Below, in pieces: positions 1 through 13,002 of a stretch of 64,000 bases of DNA; the stretch's first letter is position 1; every line of letters begins with the position of its first letter. A program made the translations under genes and the position numbers. Source of the DNA: Gluconobacter oxydans (GTDB lineage: Bacteria; Pseudomonadota; Alphaproteobacteria; Acetobacterales; Acetobacteraceae); assembly GCF_006539685.1 (NCBI RefSeq), contig NZ_BJNM01000010.1, positions 26,570-90,569 on the forward strand, given 5' to 3'. The notes under the pieces were generated by a model. The model was not told where the DNA came from and did not search any database. It saw only the letters and a list, made by a program, of their open reading frames with translations.

Positions 1-1
1 C

Positions 2-898
2 ATCCGTGTTGTGGAAGAGGCGCTGCGCCGTTATGGCGCTCCGGTCTATGTCCGTCACGAAATCGTCCATAACCGGACCGTCGTGGAAGGACTGGAAGCC
101 AAGGGCGCCATTTTCGTCGAGGAACTGGACGAGGTTCCCGAAGACGGACATGTCGTTTTCTCGGCTCACGGCGTTCCCAAGGCGGTCCCGGCCGAGGCCC
201 AGCGCCGCAATCTGCTCTATCTGGATGCGACCTGCCCGCTGGTCTCGAAGGTGCATCGTGAAGCCGAGCGTCATTTTGCCGGCGGTGGCCCGGACCAGCG
301 TCACATCCTGATGATCGGCCATGCCGGCCATCCGGAAGTCGTGGGCACGATGGGGCAGCTCCCGCCGGGCGCCGTTACGCTCATCAACGATGCGGAAGAA
401 GCCCGCACGATCCAGCCGGAAGACCCGACGAAGCTCGCCTTCATCACGCAGACGACGCTTTCGGTCGATGACACGGCCGAAATCGTGGACATCCTGCGCT
501 CGCGTTTCCCGCTCATCGAGGGCCCCAAGCGCGAAGACATCTGCTATGCCACGACCAACCGTCAGGAAGCCGTGAAGGCGATTGCGCCTGAGAGCGATCT
601 GGTGATCGTGATCGGCTCACCCAATTCGTCCAACTCGCAGCGTCTGCGGGAAGTCGCCGAGCGCTCCGGCGCGCGTCGTGCCCTGCTGGTGCCGAAGCTC
701 GAAAACCTTGACTGGAGCGTCCTCGAAGGCGTGGAGACGCTGGGCATCAGTGCCGGTGCGTCCGCTCCCGAGAGCCTCGTGCAGGAAATGGTGACGGCTC
801 TGGCCGGGAAGTACACGCTCAAGATCGAAGAGCGGATCGTCAAGGAAGAGAACATCAACTTCCGTCTGCCCGGTCCGCTGGCTGGCGAGGACGACTGA
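2..898 (+). CDS. ispH: 4-hydroxy-3-methylbut-2-enyl diphosphate reductase (IspH/LytB), 5' end outside window
   Basis: This enzyme makes IPP and DMAPP from HMBPP in the last step of the MEP isoprenoid pathway, using a [4Fe-4S] cluster. Seen: the conserved SAHGVP motif, [11 protein letters not shown] with the second cluster cysteine, [13 protein letters not shown] with the third, and [10 protein letters not shown] near the substrate site. The reading frame is open at the left edge and reads [12 protein letters not shown]. The GTG at 11 is therefore internal and not the start. The N-terminal region with the first cluster cysteine lies outside the window. The gene ends 6 bases before thrB. Family assignment is secure. 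Confidence 0.96.
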   Translation: MRVVEEALRRYGAPVYVRHEIVHNRTVVEGLEAKGAIFVEELDEVPEDGHVVFSAHGVPKAVPAEAQRRNLLYLDATCPLVSKVHREAERHFAGGGPDQRHILMIGHAGHPEVVGTMGQLPPGAVTLINDAEEARTIQPEDPTKLAFITQTTLSVDDTAEIVDILRSRFPLIEGPKREDICYATTNRQEAVKAIAPESDLVIVIGSPNSSNSQRLREVAERSGARRALLVPKLENLDWSVLEGVETLGISAGASAPESLVQEMVTALAGKYTLKIEERIVKEENINFRLPGPLAGEDD

Positions 899-904
899 TC
901 TCTC

Positions 905-1855
905 ATGGCCGTCTACACGGAACTGGCGGCCGAGACGCTCGAGGCGTTTCTTGGCACTTACGATATCGGGACGCTGGTCTCGTTTCATGGCATCGCCGAG
1001 GGTGTCGAAAACAGCAACTTCCTCCTCCGGACGACGGAGGGGGATTTCATTCTCACGCTGTTCGAACGGCGTGTGAATGCTCGTGAACTTCCATGGTTTC
1101 TGGGGCTCATGCAGTATCTGGCGGGCAGGGGGCTGAACTGCCCGCTTCCCGTATCGGACCGGAGCGGGACTGCCCTGCGCAGCCTTGCAGACCGTCCCGC
1201 CGCTATCACGACATTTCTTCCCGGCGTTTCCGCAACGCAGCTTGACGCGAACCTGTGTCTCGAACTCGGCAAGGTGCTGGCCCGGCTGCATATCGCTGGT
1301 GAAGGGTATGATGCCGTCCGGCCCAATGCCCTGTCTCCGGCAGCCTGGGGGCCGCTGCTCGACAGTTGCGGCGAGAGTGGAGACGAGCTTTCACCCGGTC
1401 TGACTGCTGAAGTCCGCAAGGCGCTTCAGAACGTCGAGGCTGCATGGCCGGCAACAGCCGATCTGCCGCGCGGGCAGATCCATGCGGACCTGTTTCCGGA
1501 CAACGTTTTTTTCCAGAACGGGCAGGTCTCGGGGCTGATCGATTTCTATTTCGCCTGCACGGATTTTCTGGCCTACGATCTGGCGATCTGCCTGAATGCC
1601 TGGTGTTTCCGGGACGAAAAGACATTCGAGCCGTCTTTCGCCGCCGCCATCATGCAGGGGTACGAGAGCGTTCGTCCCTTGAGTGACGCGGAAAAAGCCG
1701 CGCTACCGACCCTGTGTCAGGGCGCTGCGATCCGCTTTCTGCTGACACGGCTTTACGACTGGATCAACACCCCCGCTGATGCCCTGGTGACCCGTAAGGA
1801 TCCGCTGGCCTATCTGCGGCGCCTGCGTCATTTCCAAAGCGCGTCTCATGTCTGA
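905..1855 (+). CDS. thrB: Homoserine kinase, choline-kinase-like type
   Basis: Phosphorylates L-homoserine for threonine synthesis. The 316-residue protein has the aminoglycoside/choline kinase fold. The catalytic loop [11 protein letters not shown] carries His193 and Asp195, and the metal-binding [11 protein letters not shown] follows. This is the type found in alphaproteobacteria and pseudomonads and is unrelated to the GHMP-type E. coli ThrB. It follows ispH by 6 bases, and its last 8 bases overlap rnhA, so the three genes look like one operon. Confidence 0.93.
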   Translation: MAVYTELAAETLEAFLGTYDIGTLVSFHGIAEGVENSNFLLRTTEGDFILTLFERRVNARELPWFLGLMQYLAGRGLNCPLPVSDRSGTALRSLADRPAAITTFLPGVSATQLDANLCLELGKVLARLHIAGEGYDAVRPNALSPAAWGPLLDSCGESGDELSPGLTAEVRKALQNVEAAWPATADLPRGQIHADLFPDNVFFQNGQVSGLIDFYFACTDFLAYDLAICLNAWCFRDEKTFEPSFAAAIMQGYESVRPLSDAEKAALPTLCQGAAIRFLLTRLYDWINTPADALVTRKDPLAYLRRLRHFQSASHV

Positions 1856-2300
1856 GGCGTCTGGAGAACGTCCCCGGGTCGAAATCTGGACGGATGGGGG
1901 ATGCAAACCCAATCCGGGCCCCGGTGGATGGGGAGCGCTTCTGGTCTGCCGCGGTCAGGAAAAGGAACTTCTGGGCGGCGACCCGGAAACCACCAACAAC
2001 CGCATGGAACTGACAGCCGCAGCCGAGGCGCTCGAAGCGCTCAAACGTCCCTGCATCGTGACGCTGCATACGGACAGTGAGTATCTGCGCAACGGCATCA
2101 CCCGCTGGCATACGGGCTGGGTGCGCCGGAAGTGGCGCAATGCGGCAGGCGATCCCGTGGCCAATATGGATCTGTGGCAGCGGATCCTGGAAGCCGCGAA
2201 ACCGCATGAGATCGACTGGCTCTGGGTCAAGGGTCATTCGGGCGACGAGAACAACGAACGCGTGGATCAACTCGCGACCCGGGGGCGTGAAGAGCTCTGA
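1848..2300 (+). CDS. rnhA: Ribonuclease HI
   Basis: Cleaves the RNA strand of RNA-DNA hybrids. At 150 residues it has the normal bacterial length. The four catalytic acidic residues are all present: Asp16 in [11 protein letters not shown], Glu54 in [11 protein letters not shown], Asp76 in LHTDSEYL and Asp140 in [10 protein letters not shown]. The ATG lies inside the 3' end of thrB, which points to translational coupling. The ispH-thrB-rnhA order is common in alphaproteobacteria. Confidence 0.96.
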   Translation: MSEASGERPRVEIWTDGGCKPNPGPGGWGALLVCRGQEKELLGGDPETTNNRMELTAAAEALEALKRPCIVTLHTDSEYLRNGITRWHTGWVRRKWRNAAGDPVANMDLWQRILEAAKPHEIDWLWVKGHSGDENNERVDQLATRGREEL

Positions 2301-2409
2301 AAAATGACGGTTTTTCTCAGGTCTTTGAAGAGAAACGAAAAAATCGACAAAAAAGTTCATTTAGGGGCTTTACCGACCCCGACCATTTGGCTACATACCA
2401 CCTCGCCGG

Positions 2410-2485
2410 TCCCGAATAGCTCAGTTGGTAGAGCAAGCGACTGTTAATCGCTGGGTCGTAGGTTCGAGTCCTACTTCGGGAGCCA
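2410..2485 (+). tRNA. tRNA-Asn (anticodon GTT)
   Basis: A 76-base cloverleaf can be folded by eye. The acceptor arm is TCCCGAA/TTCGGGA, the D arm GCTC/GAGC, the anticodon stem AGCGA/TCGCT with loop CTGTTAA (anticodon GTT), and the T arm GTAGG/CCTAC. The CCA end is encoded at 2483-2485. It lies downstream of rnhA on the same strand and is followed by a terminator. Confidence 0.96.
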
Positions 2486-2520
2486 GCCTTTCCTTTGGGA
2501 AGCTGCTTCGGCCGCAAACA

Positions 2521-2543
2521 AAGCTCCCTCTCGGGAGCTTTTT
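2521..2543. terminator. Bidirectional terminator between tRNA-Asn and the MFS gene
   Basis: A perfect 8-bp stem AAGCTCCC/GGGAGCTT with a TCTC loop is followed by a T run on the plus strand and a T-rich stretch on the minus strand. It separates the convergent tRNA-Asn and MFS transporter genes. Confidence 0.8.
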
Positions 2544-2555
2544 GCGTTTCTGGGC

Positions 2556-3782
2556 TTACTGCTCTTCCGGAAAGATGTCTTCCAGACGGTCGAGCGCCCA
2601 CAGGCGCGGGAAGAAGCGGGTCCAGACCGCCGCCACCAGAATAGTCCCAATGCCACCAGCAATGACGGCGGCTTCCGGTCCGATCGCGGTTGCGAGCATG
2701 CCGCTCTCGAATTCGCCGAGCTGATTGCTGGAGCCGATGAACAGCGTGTTCACCGCCGAGACCCGCCCGCGCATCGAATCCGATGTGGCCAGCTGGATCA
2801 GTGAGGAGCGGATCACCACGCTGATGACGTCCGAAGCTCCGAGAACCATCAGGGCTACGATCGAGAGCCAGACCGTGTGGGATGCGCCAAAGACGATCGT
2901 CGCAATGCCGAACATGACGACAGCCATGAACATGATGAGGCCGGTGCGCCCCTTCAGCGGATAGCGTGACAGGCCCCAGGACATCAGAAGCGCCCCAACG
3001 GCTGGAGCCGCACGCAGCAGCCCCAGACCGATCGGTCCGACACGCAGGATACCGTCTGCATAGACGGGCAGCATGGCTGTCGCGCCCCCCAGCAGCACGG
3101 CAAAGAGGTCGAGGGTGATGGCTCCCAGAAGGTCCCGGCGGCGATTGAGGAAGGACAGACCCGCAAAGACCGAAGCAAACGTGATCGGTTCCTTGGCCGG
3201 AACGGTATGAAGCAGTCTGAGCGAGAATGTTCCGGCAAAAGCCACTGTGAACCCAGCCGTGGAGAGCCCGTAGCACACGACCGGTCCGATGCCGTAGAGC
3301 AGACCGCCCAGGCTTGGCCCGACAATGGAGGAGGTCATGAACAGCGACGAAAGCATGGCCTGCGCCCGGGGCAGAAGGGCAGGCGGCGCGATTGCGGGCA
3401 GGAAAGCCTGCTGGCACGGCATCTCGAAGCTTCTCAGAACACCGTAGAACGCCCCGAACGTATAAATGGCGCCTGTTGTCAGCAGATGAAACGCGGCCCC
3501 GAAGGCCAGTGTCGCAGTGGCCAGGATTTCGCAGACCTGACAGATCAGGACGATGCTGCGACGGTTGAAGCGGTCCGCGACATGACCGGCGACAAAGGTC
3601 AGGGGCACCATGGGCAGGAACTGCGCCAGCCCCAGATAGCCCAGAGACGCTACGTCATGTGTCAGCGCATAGACCTGCCATCCGATGGCGATCGTCATGG
3701 TGGTTGCTGAGAGCTGTGAGAAAATTCTTCCGACAATCAGGGACGGAAGGCCGGGGAGAGAGCGCAGGGCCGGATCGATCAT
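2556..3782 (-). CDS. Major facilitator superfamily exporter, EntS-like
   Basis: A 408-residue integral membrane protein with about 11-12 hydrophobic segments. The loop after the second segment reads GHVADRFNRRSIV, the MFS motif-A signature. The overall pattern resembles the EntS/MFS_3 group of exporters for siderophores and drugs. No siderophore genes are nearby, so the substrate cannot be told. It is transcribed divergently from the phosphoribosyltransferase gene across 70 bases. The start ATG at 3782 leaves a short N-terminus (MIDPALRSL) before the first membrane segment, which fits the family. Confidence 0.82.
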   Translation of the reverse strand: MIDPALRSLPGLPSLIVGRIFSQLSATTMTIAIGWQVYALTHDVASLGYLGLAQFLPMVPLTFVAGHVADRFNRRSIVLICQVCEILATATLAFGAAFHLLTTGAIYTFGAFYGVLRSFEMPCQQAFLPAIAPPALLPRAQAMLSSLFMTSSIVGPSLGGLLYGIGPVVCYGLSTAGFTVAFAGTFSLRLLHTVPAKEPITFASVFAGLSFLNRRRDLLGAITLDLFAVLLGGATAMLPVYADGILRVGPIGLGLLRAAPAVGALLMSWGLSRYPLKGRTGLIMFMAVVMFGIATIVFGASHTVWLSIVALMVLGASDVISVVIRSSLIQLATSDSMRGRVSAVNTLFIGSSNQLGEFESGMLATAIGPEAAVIAGGIGTILVAAVWTRFFPRLWALDRLEDIFPEEQ

Positions 3783-3852
3783 TGCGGCACTTTAGGCATT
3801 TCCGTCGCTCAAGTTTATTGCAAAATTACGAGACGGAAGGCAGAGGAAGACC

Positions 3853-4359
3853 ATGACAGCCAATCAGACCCCCCAAACCGTTCATTATGCGACCGTCACC
3901 TGGGACCAGCTCCATCGTGACGCGCGTCTTCTGGCCGCAACCCTCATGCAGAAGCATGGTCCTTTCCGTGGAATCGTCGCCATTACCCGTGGTGGCCTGA
4001 TCCCCGCCGCAATTCTCGGGCGCGAAATGGGCTGCCGCCTGATCGAGAGCGTCTCGGTCATCAGCTATGCCGGCGAGGAAGGCACGCAGCACGAGCCGAA
4101 GGTCGTCAAGCCGCCTGTTGCCGCCGGCGATGGTGAAGGCTTCCTGATCGTGGACGATCTCGTGGATTCGGGTGTCACCGCCCGTATCGTGCGTGAACTG
4201 CTGCCCAAGGCCGTGTTCGCCTGCCTCTACGCCAAGCCCGAAGGCAAGCCCTTCACCGATCATTACGTGACGGAAGTCGCTCAGGACACCTGGGTCCTGT
4301 TCCCGTGGGATACGGCGCCGCTTTTCGTGCCTCCGCTCGTGAGAAGTGAAGGCGAATAA
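3853..4359 (+). CDS. gpt: Xanthine/guanine phosphoribosyltransferase
   Basis: Purine salvage enzyme transferring phosphoribosyl from PRPP to guanine or xanthine. The 168-residue protein has the PRPP-binding motif [13 protein letters not shown]. Near the C-terminus it has [10 protein letters not shown], which is typical of the Gpt subgroup and not of Hpt. AGAGGAAG upstream of the ATG is a good ribosome binding site. The tRNA-Pro gene follows about 50 bases downstream. Confidence 0.88.
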   Translation: MTANQTPQTVHYATVTWDQLHRDARLLAATLMQKHGPFRGIVAITRGGLIPAAILGREMGCRLIESVSVISYAGEEGTQHEPKVVKPPVAAGDGEGFLIVDDLVDSGVTARIVRELLPKAVFACLYAKPEGKPFTDHYVTEVAQDTWVLFPWDTAPLFVPPLVRSEGE

Positions 4360-4407
4360 AAAACCCCCTTGCCTCGACCGGTCAGACATCCTAGGTTCCG
4401 GCCGGTT

Positions 4408-4484
4408 CGGGGCGTGGCGCAGCCTGGTAGCGCGCTTGTTTTGGGTACAAGAGGCCCCCGGTTCGAGTCCGGGCGCCCCGACCA
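4408..4484 (+). tRNA. tRNA-Pro (anticodon TGG)
   Basis: A 77-base cloverleaf with acceptor CGGGGCG/CGCCCCG, anticodon stem CTTGT/ACAAG, loop TTTGGGT (anticodon TGG) and T arm CCCGG/CCGGG. CCA is encoded at 4482-4484. tRNA-Arg lies 18 bases downstream, so the two are probably co-transcribed. Confidence 0.96.
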
Positions 4485-4502
4485 GTTAATGGCATCATTG
4501 AT

Positions 4503-4579
4503 GCGCCCTTAGCTCAGCTGGATAGAGCAACAGCCTTCTAAGCTGTGGGTCACTGGTTCGAATCCAGTAGGGCGCGCCA
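4503..4579 (+). tRNA. tRNA-Arg (anticodon TCT)
   Basis: A 77-base cloverleaf with acceptor GCGCCCT/AGGGCGC, anticodon stem ACAGC/GCTGT, loop CTTCTAA (anticodon TCT) and T arm ACTGG/CCAGT. CCA is encoded at 4577-4579. It reads AGA codons. Only a weak 5-bp hairpin (CAGGC/GCCTG, about 4590-4608) follows. Confidence 0.96.
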
Positions 4580-4620
4580 GCCATTCCCCAGGCTCAACTG
4601 GCGCCTGATTTCCTTTAATT

Positions 4621-5031
4621 TCAGTCTGATGGATTATTATCCTGATAGGCTTTGAGAAGAACCTTCTGCATGGCTGCGTCCGGTGCGCCCAGAAAGTTCT
4701 GCCTGAGAGATCTCTCGTCCTTGAGGCTCAGAAGGCCCCAGGCTGCTGAATGATCCTTCGCGAATACGACTTCCAGTTGCTCCGCGGCACAGTCATGGGG
4801 GCGACACATATGGCCCAGAATGTAAGGCTTGCCCCCGAGGCTGAAGGTGCTGACGGGTACGGACGTCGCTTGCGCTGTCGTCACCCATGACGGAAGGGTC
4901 AACATGGCCTGATAGGCCTGTCTGAACCCGTTTTCGCCCACCAGTTCAGCCGTTGTCGGTGGTGTCGCAGCCGAGACTGTCCGGAGTGTCGCAAGTGCGA
5001 GAATGACAGGAAGCACTCTGGTTATCCGCAT
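4621..5031 (-). CDS. Ivy-family lysozyme inhibitor, secreted
   Basis: A 136-residue exported protein. Residues 1-22 form a signal peptide ending near VSAAT. CRPHDC in the mature part corresponds to the disulfide-bounded CKPHDC loop that Ivy (inhibitor of vertebrate lysozyme) inserts into the lysozyme active site. Family proteins protect peptidoglycan in the periplasm from C-type lysozymes and may limit endogenous lytic transglycosylases. It starts 11 bases after the pncA stop, so the two may share a transcript. Assignment rests on the loop motif, size and secretion signal. Confidence 0.8.
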   Translation of the reverse strand: MRITRVLPVILALATLRTVSAATPPTTAELVGENGFRQAYQAMLTLPSWVTTAQATSVPVSTFSLGGKPYILGHMCRPHDCAAEQLEVVFAKDHSAAWGLLSLKDERSLRQNFLGAPDAAMQKVLLKAYQDNNPSD

Positions 5032-5042
5032 TGTTCCGACCT

Positions 5043-5615
5043 TCAGAAAGTGTTCAGGCTTTTGAGCAGAACACCCTGTTTTTCAAGTTTTTTCAGCGCA
5101 TCGCCGGGGTCTGGTGCGATACCCCTGCAGGCTTGTGGAACCACATCTGTGCGATAGCCGCACTTCACGGCATCCAGCGCAGTGGCCGTTACGCAGTAAT
5201 CAAGGGCGAGGCCGCAGATCACGACGTGCTCTATGTCCAGCCCCTTCAATAACTCGTCCAGCCCGGTCGAGGTTGCACGGTCATTATCGAGAAAGCCTGA
5301 ATAGCTGTCCCGTCCCTGGAGCACGCCCTTGCGGATGATATGCGTCACAGGCTCCGGCAGGAGCGTTTGTGGGAAATCCGCGCCATGAGTTCCGGCAACA
5401 CAGTGAACGGGCCAGGGACCGCCCTGCGTGCGGAAGGAACAGTGTCGGGGAGGATGCCAGTCCTGCGTCGCGATGACCGCCCTGAACGGATGTCTGGCAA
5501 GCGCATTGACGGCTTCAAGAATACCATCTCCGTCCGGAACGGCCAGAGCGCCGCCGGGCAGGAAGTCATTCTGGATATCGACAAGGATGAGAGCGGAGCG
5601 GCTGAGATCGGTCAT
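5043..5615 (-). CDS. pncA: Nicotinamidase/pyrazinamidase
   Basis: Converts nicotinamide to nicotinic acid for NAD recycling. The 190-residue protein has the full catalytic triad Asp13, Lys96 and Cys141. The metal site Asp52, His54 and His58 sits in QDWHPPRHCSF. Length is normal. It lies 36 bases downstream of the CBS-domain membrane protein gene and just upstream of the Ivy gene, all on the minus strand. Confidence 0.95.
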   Translation of the reverse strand: MTDLSRSALILVDIQNDFLPGGALAVPDGDGILEAVNALARHPFRAVIATQDWHPPRHCSFRTQGGPWPVHCVAGTHGADFPQTLLPEPVTHIIRKGVLQGRDSYSGFLDNDRATSTGLDELLKGLDIEHVVICGLALDYCVTATALDAVKCGYRTDVVPQACRGIAPDPGDALKKLEKQGVLLKSLNTF

Positions 5616-5651
5616 GGTATGATCTAAGCAGTCTCCGCTAAGGACTGGAAG

Positions 5652-7001
5652 TCAGTTCAGTCGTGTGACCAGCAACTGGTTGATTCTGAAGCCTTCCACG
5701 TCAACGACTTCAAAGCGGAAGCCCGAAGACTGCACACTGTCCGCCTTGCGGGCCATGCGGCGCAGACGGTTCATGACGAAGCCGCCAACCGTGTCGAAGT
5801 TCTGGGCATCGTCGAACATGGGAATGTCCAGTTCGCGGATGACGTCGCCGATGGGGGCGGCGCCGTCGATCAGCCAGGATTTATCATCGCGGCGGACGAT
5901 GGCCTGCTCTTCAAACGGGCTGACCAGACCGTCCATCAGCGCGCCCATGATGTCCTTGTAGGTGATGAGACCCACAACCAGACCATATTCATTGACGATC
6001 AGCGCGAAGCCGGCGGAGTGGGCTTCGAACTGGGCCAGGGTTTCCCACAGGTTCAGCGTGTCGGGCAGGGACAGGACATCACGCCGCATCTTGAAAATCT
6101 GGCTGGCTACGGGTGCCAGACCGGTGCTTTTGGGCTGCGGTTCGTCCACGACAGCGACCAGCACGTCTTCGGCACGGATGGAGCCGATGACCTTGTCCAG
6201 ACCGCCATCGCACAGCGGATAGCGCGAATAGGGACGGACCCGGACCTTGTCGCGCTGGCTTTCCGGGCTTTCCTGAACGTCGAGGAACACGATTTCATCG
6301 CGCGGGGTCATGGCGGACGTCACGGCGCGGTCCTGAAGGCCCAGAACGTTCTGGATCATCTGGTGTTCTTCTTCCAGAAGCACACCCGAGGCTGTTCCTG
6401 CCGCGAGAATGGCCCGCAGGTCTTCAGGTGTTACGGGCTCAACGGTGGCCGCGGCCGGGATCTTGAGGAGCTTGAGAAGCCAGTCGGAAATCTTCGAGAA
6501 TACCAGAACGGCCGGATAGAGAACCTTGAGGGCGACGGCCGGGAACCAGCCGACCTTGAGTGCGATCCGGTCCGGCGCGTTCATCGCGATGCGCTTGGGG
6601 AGCAGATCGGCAAACAGGACGAACAGGCCGGTGATCAGGATGAACGAGCAGGCGGAGCCGAGCTTGCTGGCGAGTGACGGGCCCGTGCCCAAGGCACGGA
6701 AGCCTTCCGCAATGGGGTCACTCAGCATGGATTCGCTGATGATACCGCCCAGAACACCGACGGCATTGAGGCAGATCTGAAGGACCGTGATGACCTGACC
6801 GCTGTTGCGGCGCAGCTTCAGGAACGCAACGGCCCGTGGGTCGCCCGCTTCCGCCCTTGAGCGCAGCCGCACGTCGCGCGCTGCGGCAAAGGAGATTTCG
6901 GACAGCGAGATCAGCACGGAGACGCCAATCAGCGCGACCGTGGCGACAAGGCCCAGCAGGAGAAGAACGATCTGGTGCTGGGAGGAAGGGGAGACTGACA
7001 T
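5652..7001 (-). CDS. CNNM/CorC-HlyC family membrane protein with CBS domains
   Basis: A 449-residue protein in three parts. An N-terminal DUF21 (CNNM) transmembrane domain covers about residues 1-190, starting with a long hydrophobic helix. A CBS-domain pair follows at about 205-340, and a CorC_HlyC transporter-associated domain ends the protein. Relatives are linked to magnesium or cobalt efflux and are often mislabelled haemolysins; haemolytic activity should not be inferred. The ligA stop lies 70 bases upstream on the same strand. Confidence 0.88.
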   Translation of the reverse strand: MSVSPSSQHQIVLLLLGLVATVALIGVSVLISLSEISFAAARDVRLRSRAEAGDPRAVAFLKLRRNSGQVITVLQICLNAVGVLGGIISESMLSDPIAEGFRALGTGPSLASKLGSACSFILITGLFVLFADLLPKRIAMNAPDRIALKVGWFPAVALKVLYPAVLVFSKISDWLLKLLKIPAAATVEPVTPEDLRAILAAGTASGVLLEEEHQMIQNVLGLQDRAVTSAMTPRDEIVFLDVQESPESQRDKVRVRPYSRYPLCDGGLDKVIGSIRAEDVLVAVVDEPQPKSTGLAPVASQIFKMRRDVLSLPDTLNLWETLAQFEAHSAGFALIVNEYGLVVGLITYKDIMGALMDGLVSPFEEQAIVRRDDKSWLIDGAAPIGDVIRELDIPMFDDAQNFDTVGGFVMNRLRRMARKADSVQSSGFRFEVVDVEGFRINQLLVTRLN

Positions 7002-7071
7002 GCGGAAGGCGTTATACCCTGAAAAAGTGGGATGTTACCAACTTTCTCAGCGTTCCGGTTTTGCAGTTCTG

Positions 7072-10841
<3,770 letters not shown>

Positions 10842-10886
10842 GACAGCAATGTTGGGAGCATGTCGTCCCGTTTCAAAGAGACGATA

Positions 10887-11786
10887 TCAGAAGACGCTGT
10901 GCCAGACGCGGGAGAAGAAGCCACGGTGAGCCTGCTGCTCCGGGTGAATGACCGGCTTTTTGAGGTCGCTCTTGAGCAGGTGGTTTTCCCGAAGATCATT
11001 ATAGGCATAACGATACCACTGGCTGTCGGGATAGTTATAGCCCAGAACGGCGGCGGTCTGGTGCGCCTGATCCTTCAGGCCAAGAGCCAGATAGACCTCC
11101 ACGAGACGCTCGAGCGCTTCAGCGACGTGGTTGGTCGTCTGGTAGTCCTGCACGACGCGCTGGTAGCGGGTCATGGCGGCTTCATAGTTGCGCTGCTGCT
11201 GGTACCAGCGGCCGACCAGCATTTCCTTGCCCGCCAGATGGTCGCGGCAAAGATCGATCTTCAGCTGGGCGTCACGGGCGTAGGATGTCTGCGGGAAGCG
11301 GGTGATGACCTCTTCCAGCGCATCCAAGGCTTCAACGGTGCCCTGCTGGTCACGCTCGACGTTTGCGATCTGCTCGTAATAGCAGAGCGCGCGCAGATAG
11401 AAGGCATAGGCCGCGTCCGGGCTGGTTGGATGCAGCTGCAGATAGCGTTCGAGCTGCTGGACCGAAAGCGCGTATTCGCCCTGAAGGTAGTAGGCATACC
11501 CTTCCATCAGCTCGGCGTTACCCGTGAAGCCGGAATAGGGGTAGTTCTGCTGCAGCAGCTCGAATTCACCGCCGGCTAGTTCGTAATGGCCCGTGTGCAG
11601 GGCATCGATCCCGTAATTGTACAGGGTCTCGGCATCGGCGGTTTTGGGAATCGCGGGCTTTTCATGCTGGTGCGAGAACAGCGAACAGCCGGAAAGCAGC
11701 AGAAACCCGCTGACAGCCGCAGCTCTCAGAATGAAACCACCATTCATGACCGATGCTTCAAAATGACGCTGAGTGCTGCTTGTCAT
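10887..11786 (-). CDS. bamD: Outer membrane assembly lipoprotein BamD (ComL)
   Basis: An essential BAM-complex lipoprotein for outer-membrane beta-barrel insertion. Signal peptide with lipobox LLLSGCSLF, so Cys is lipidated. About five TPR-type helical pairs follow, beginning TLYNYGIDALHTGHYELA. The start at 11786 is preferred because GGGAAGAG lies at a good distance upstream. It gives a long n-region before the signal helix. The ATG at 11747 gives a standard lipoprotein signal but has a weak ribosome site. The frame also extends to 11849 without support. Confidence 0.92.
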   Translation of the reverse strand: MTSSTQRHFEASVMNGGFILRAAAVSGFLLLSGCSLFSHQHEKPAIPKTADAETLYNYGIDALHTGHYELAGGEFELLQQNYPYSGFTGNAELMEGYAYYLQGEYALSVQQLERYLQLHPTSPDAAYAFYLRALCYYEQIANVERDQQGTVEALDALEEVITRFPQTSYARDAQLKIDLCRDHLAGKEMLVGRWYQQQRNYEAAMTRYQRVVQDYQTTNHVAEALERLVEVYLALGLKDQAHQTAAVLGYNYPDSQWYRYAYNDLRENHLLKSDLKKPVIHPEQQAHRGFFSRVWHSVF

Positions 11787-11854
11787 ACCTGCTCTTCCCG
11801 TGGAAGCTCGTCTTATATCACGGGAATGCGCTGACGAAAGACCTGCCATGTGTC

Positions 11855-12886
11855 TCAGGCAGCAACGCGCGCGCGCAGGGCCTTGGGAACGGCTCGCGAT
11901 GAGCCCGTTGGGACGAAACGCCAGTTGGCGGCATCGGAAAAAACCGCCCGCAGAAGCCTGTTATTGAGCGCATGACCGGATTTGTGACCAATAAATCCGG
12001 CCTGCATCCGGTGGCCAGCGCAATAGAGATCGCCAATTGCATCAAGTAGTTTGTGGCGGGCGAACTCGCGCTCGATTTTCAGGCCTGCCGGATTGAGGAT
12101 ATTTTCTCCATCCACGACGACCGCCGTTTCCAGGGAACCACCGCGCGCCAGTCCGATACTCTGCAGATACTCGATGTCCTTGCGGTTGACGAAGGTGCGG
12201 CAGAACGCGAGTTCTTCCATGAAGCGACGTTCATCAAGCTGGATGGCGTAGCGCTGGTTTCCAATGGCCTGAGCCGGGAAGCTCAGTGAAATGGCAAGGG
12301 AGAGTCCGCGCTGAGCAGGGCGCAGTTCAGCAAAGGCGCCGTTCTCGCCTTCGACCCGGACATTGCGCAGGATCTCGATGACCTGACGGGACTTGTCCAG
12401 CGTTTTGCGGCCGGCGCAGCGGATCAGGAAGGCAAAGGCATCCGACGCACCATCGAGAACGGGCAGTTCGGGGTCACTGACCGCCACGAGGATATTGTCG
12501 ATCTCGCAGGCGTTGAGGGCCGCCATGAGATGCTCGATCGTAGCAACACGCAGGGAGGGATCGGTGGGGCAGCCGACAACCGTTGAAAGACGGGTGTCCA
12601 CGATATGGTCGTAGAGCGCGGGAAAGGAGGGGGAGCCCTCGATGTCCGAACGCTGGAACCTGACGCCGGTATCCGCGGGGGCGGGGGAGAGAACCAGATC
12701 AACGGTTACGCCACTGTGCAGGGCGATGCCCTGACAGTGAATGGGGTTGGCAAGGGTTGTCTGCAGGTTTTTCGAGCTGTCGCGCTCCGGGCGGGAAGGC
12801 GTTCCATCGAGGGCAGAGACCGTCTCCGGCTGTGCTGCCTCAACGCCTTTCGCCGTGCTGCCGCCATGCGTTGGCGTAACCTGCAT
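11855..12886 (-). CDS. lpxC: UDP-3-O-acyl-N-acetylglucosamine deacetylase
   Basis: The zinc deacetylase that commits the cell to lipid A synthesis. Seen: TIEHLMAALNACEIDN with one zinc His, and HKLLDAIGDLY with the second His and the Asp. IGHKSGHALNN carries the catalytic His. At 343 residues it is longer than the usual 300-310. About 38 extra N-terminal residues precede the conserved NLQTTLANPIHCQGIALHSG, so either the extension is real or the start lies downstream. It follows ftsZ by 116 bases. Confidence 0.96.
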   Translation of the reverse strand: MQVTPTHGGSTAKGVEAAQPETVSALDGTPSRPERDSSKNLQTTLANPIHCQGIALHSGVTVDLVLSPAPADTGVRFQRSDIEGSPSFPALYDHIVDTRLSTVVGCPTDPSLRVATIEHLMAALNACEIDNILVAVSDPELPVLDGASDAFAFLIRCAGRKTLDKSRQVIEILRNVRVEGENGAFAELRPAQRGLSLAISLSFPAQAIGNQRYAIQLDERRFMEELAFCRTFVNRKDIEYLQSIGLARGGSLETAVVVDGENILNPAGLKIEREFARHKLLDAIGDLYCAGHRMQAGFIGHKSGHALNNRLLRAVFSDAANWRFVPTGSSRAVPKALRARVAA

Positions 12887-12966
12887 AAAGCCTCCGAAAA
12901 ATCTGATTCCGAGGACTAGAAAACAGATACCGGGCGTCAGTTCCAGTCAACGATTGTTGCCGGATA

Positions 12967-12997
12967 TTTCCCCCTCATGGTGTGCATGAGGGGGAAA
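12967..12997 (-). terminator. 13-bp perfect hairpin just after ftsZ
   Basis: TTTCCCCCTCATG and CATGAGGGGGAAA form a perfect 13-bp stem with a 5-base loop, beginning 5 bases after the ftsZ stop. No U tract follows on either strand, so it may be an mRNA 3'-end stabiliser or pause site and not a simple intrinsic terminator. Confidence 0.6.
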
Positions 12998-13002
12998 GAC
13001 GA

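Noticed and set aside
2425..2724. A 99-residue frame beginning inside tRNA-Asn
   Set aside because: Its first codons are the tRNA gene and the rest is antisense to the MFS gene.
3800..3838. TTCCGTC/GACGGAA inverted repeat between the MFS and gpt genes
   Set aside because: Only 7 bp with a 25-base spacer; chance cannot be excluded and no regulator is nearby.
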